From Gammaproteobacteria bacterium (GTDB lineage: Bacteria > Pseudomonadota > Gammaproteobacteria > SZUA-152), in the NCBI GenBank assembly GCA_021647705.1, contig JAKIUF010000006.1, positions 62,001 to 126,000 on the forward strand: a stretch of DNA of 64,000 nt, written 5' to 3'. How positions within the stretch are numbered: position 1 is the stretch's first letter; each line of letters begins with the position of its first letter. Of this stretch, positions 63,869-64,000 are shown one piece after another. The position numbers and the translations under genes are program-made. The notes beneath the pieces are model-generated. The model was not told the origin of the DNA. It did not search any database and saw only the letters and a program-made list of their open reading frames with translations.

Positions 63869-64000
63869 ATGCCTTATATAAAGCTCGGAAATAGTTCGTA
63901 TTGTGATTTTTTACGGTTATTTGTTTTAGCCCTTTGTATTTTTATATACGGATGTGAAAATCATAGAATTACACTTGGTCCCGGTATTTCGTCTGCCTAT
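63869..64000 (+). CDS. Lipoprotein, N-terminal part only
   Basis: An ATG at 63869 with AAGAGAG about 10 bases upstream opens a frame that runs off the right edge. It reads MPYIKLGNSSYCDFL, then a hydrophobic stretch ending IYGC, a lipoprotein signal with lipidated Cys29. The mature start is ENHRITLGPG. Function is unknown. The 250 bp before it are AT-rich and show no gene. Confidence 0.65.
   Translation, partial: MPYIKLGNSSYCDFLRLFVLALCIFIYGCENHRITLGPGISSAY

Overview
The window looks like a chromosomal segment of a gammaproteobacterium of moderate GC content. The evidence is the protein repertoire: TrmO, TmcA, PagL, glutathionyl-hydroquinone reductase and an aryl-polyene (xanthomonadin-like) pigment cluster. 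The genus cannot be fixed from sequence alone. Core genes are mixed with accessory islands, and several families of palindromic repeats are scattered between genes.

Region 1 (1-13.6 kb, minus strand) is the 5' end of a large trans-AT polyketide synthase operon. A truncated fatty acyl-AMP ligase-like gene comes first, then a 3201-residue PKS (KS-DH-KR-ACP-DH-ACP-KS-DH*-ACP-ACP), then a second PKS that starts with DH-KS and runs off the left edge. No AT domains are embedded. The last two ACPs carry the Ser+6 Trp signature associated with beta-branching. Products and the remaining enzymes lie outside the window. An AT-rich gap of about 1.2 kb follows.

Region 2 (14.8-33.9 kb) is mostly housekeeping or stress functions: histidine phosphatase, ArsM, two spondin-domain secreted proteins, a PAS/GAF histidine kinase, TrmO, a stand-alone receiver, PagL, an AgcS transporter, MsrA, TmcA, a truncated HIT protein, a double-CDGSH/glutamate-synthase fusion, glutathionyl-hydroquinone reductase and a class-3 lipase. 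Palindromic repeats sit between several of these.

Region 3 (34.0-47.1 kb) is a defence island. It holds a complete type I Wadjet operon (jetA-jetB-jetC-jetD) whose jetA/jetB gap contains three different palindromic elements, an eroded VapBC pair, a divergent 1466-residue protein joining a STAND-like NTPase to a C-terminal PD-(D/E)XK-like nuclease, and a decayed zeta-type kinase module with an in-frame amber codon. The NTPase-nuclease is the best candidate for an undescribed system.

Region 4 (47.2-63.1 kb) is an aryl-polyene pigment cluster in two divergent arms. The minus arm has a methyltransferase, ACP, membrane protein, AMP-ligase, hotdog dehydratase, acyltransferase, ketosynthase, chain-length-factor-like protein and ApeP dehydratase. 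The plus arm has a chorismatase supplying hydroxybenzoate, acyltransferase, ACP, hotdog dehydratase, glycosyltransferase, thioesterase, LolA-like carrier and MMPL exporter. A CrtI-like oxidoreductase lies beside it. No ketoreductase gene is present in the window. The right end carries a repeat, a decayed integron-type integrase and the start of a lipoprotein gene.
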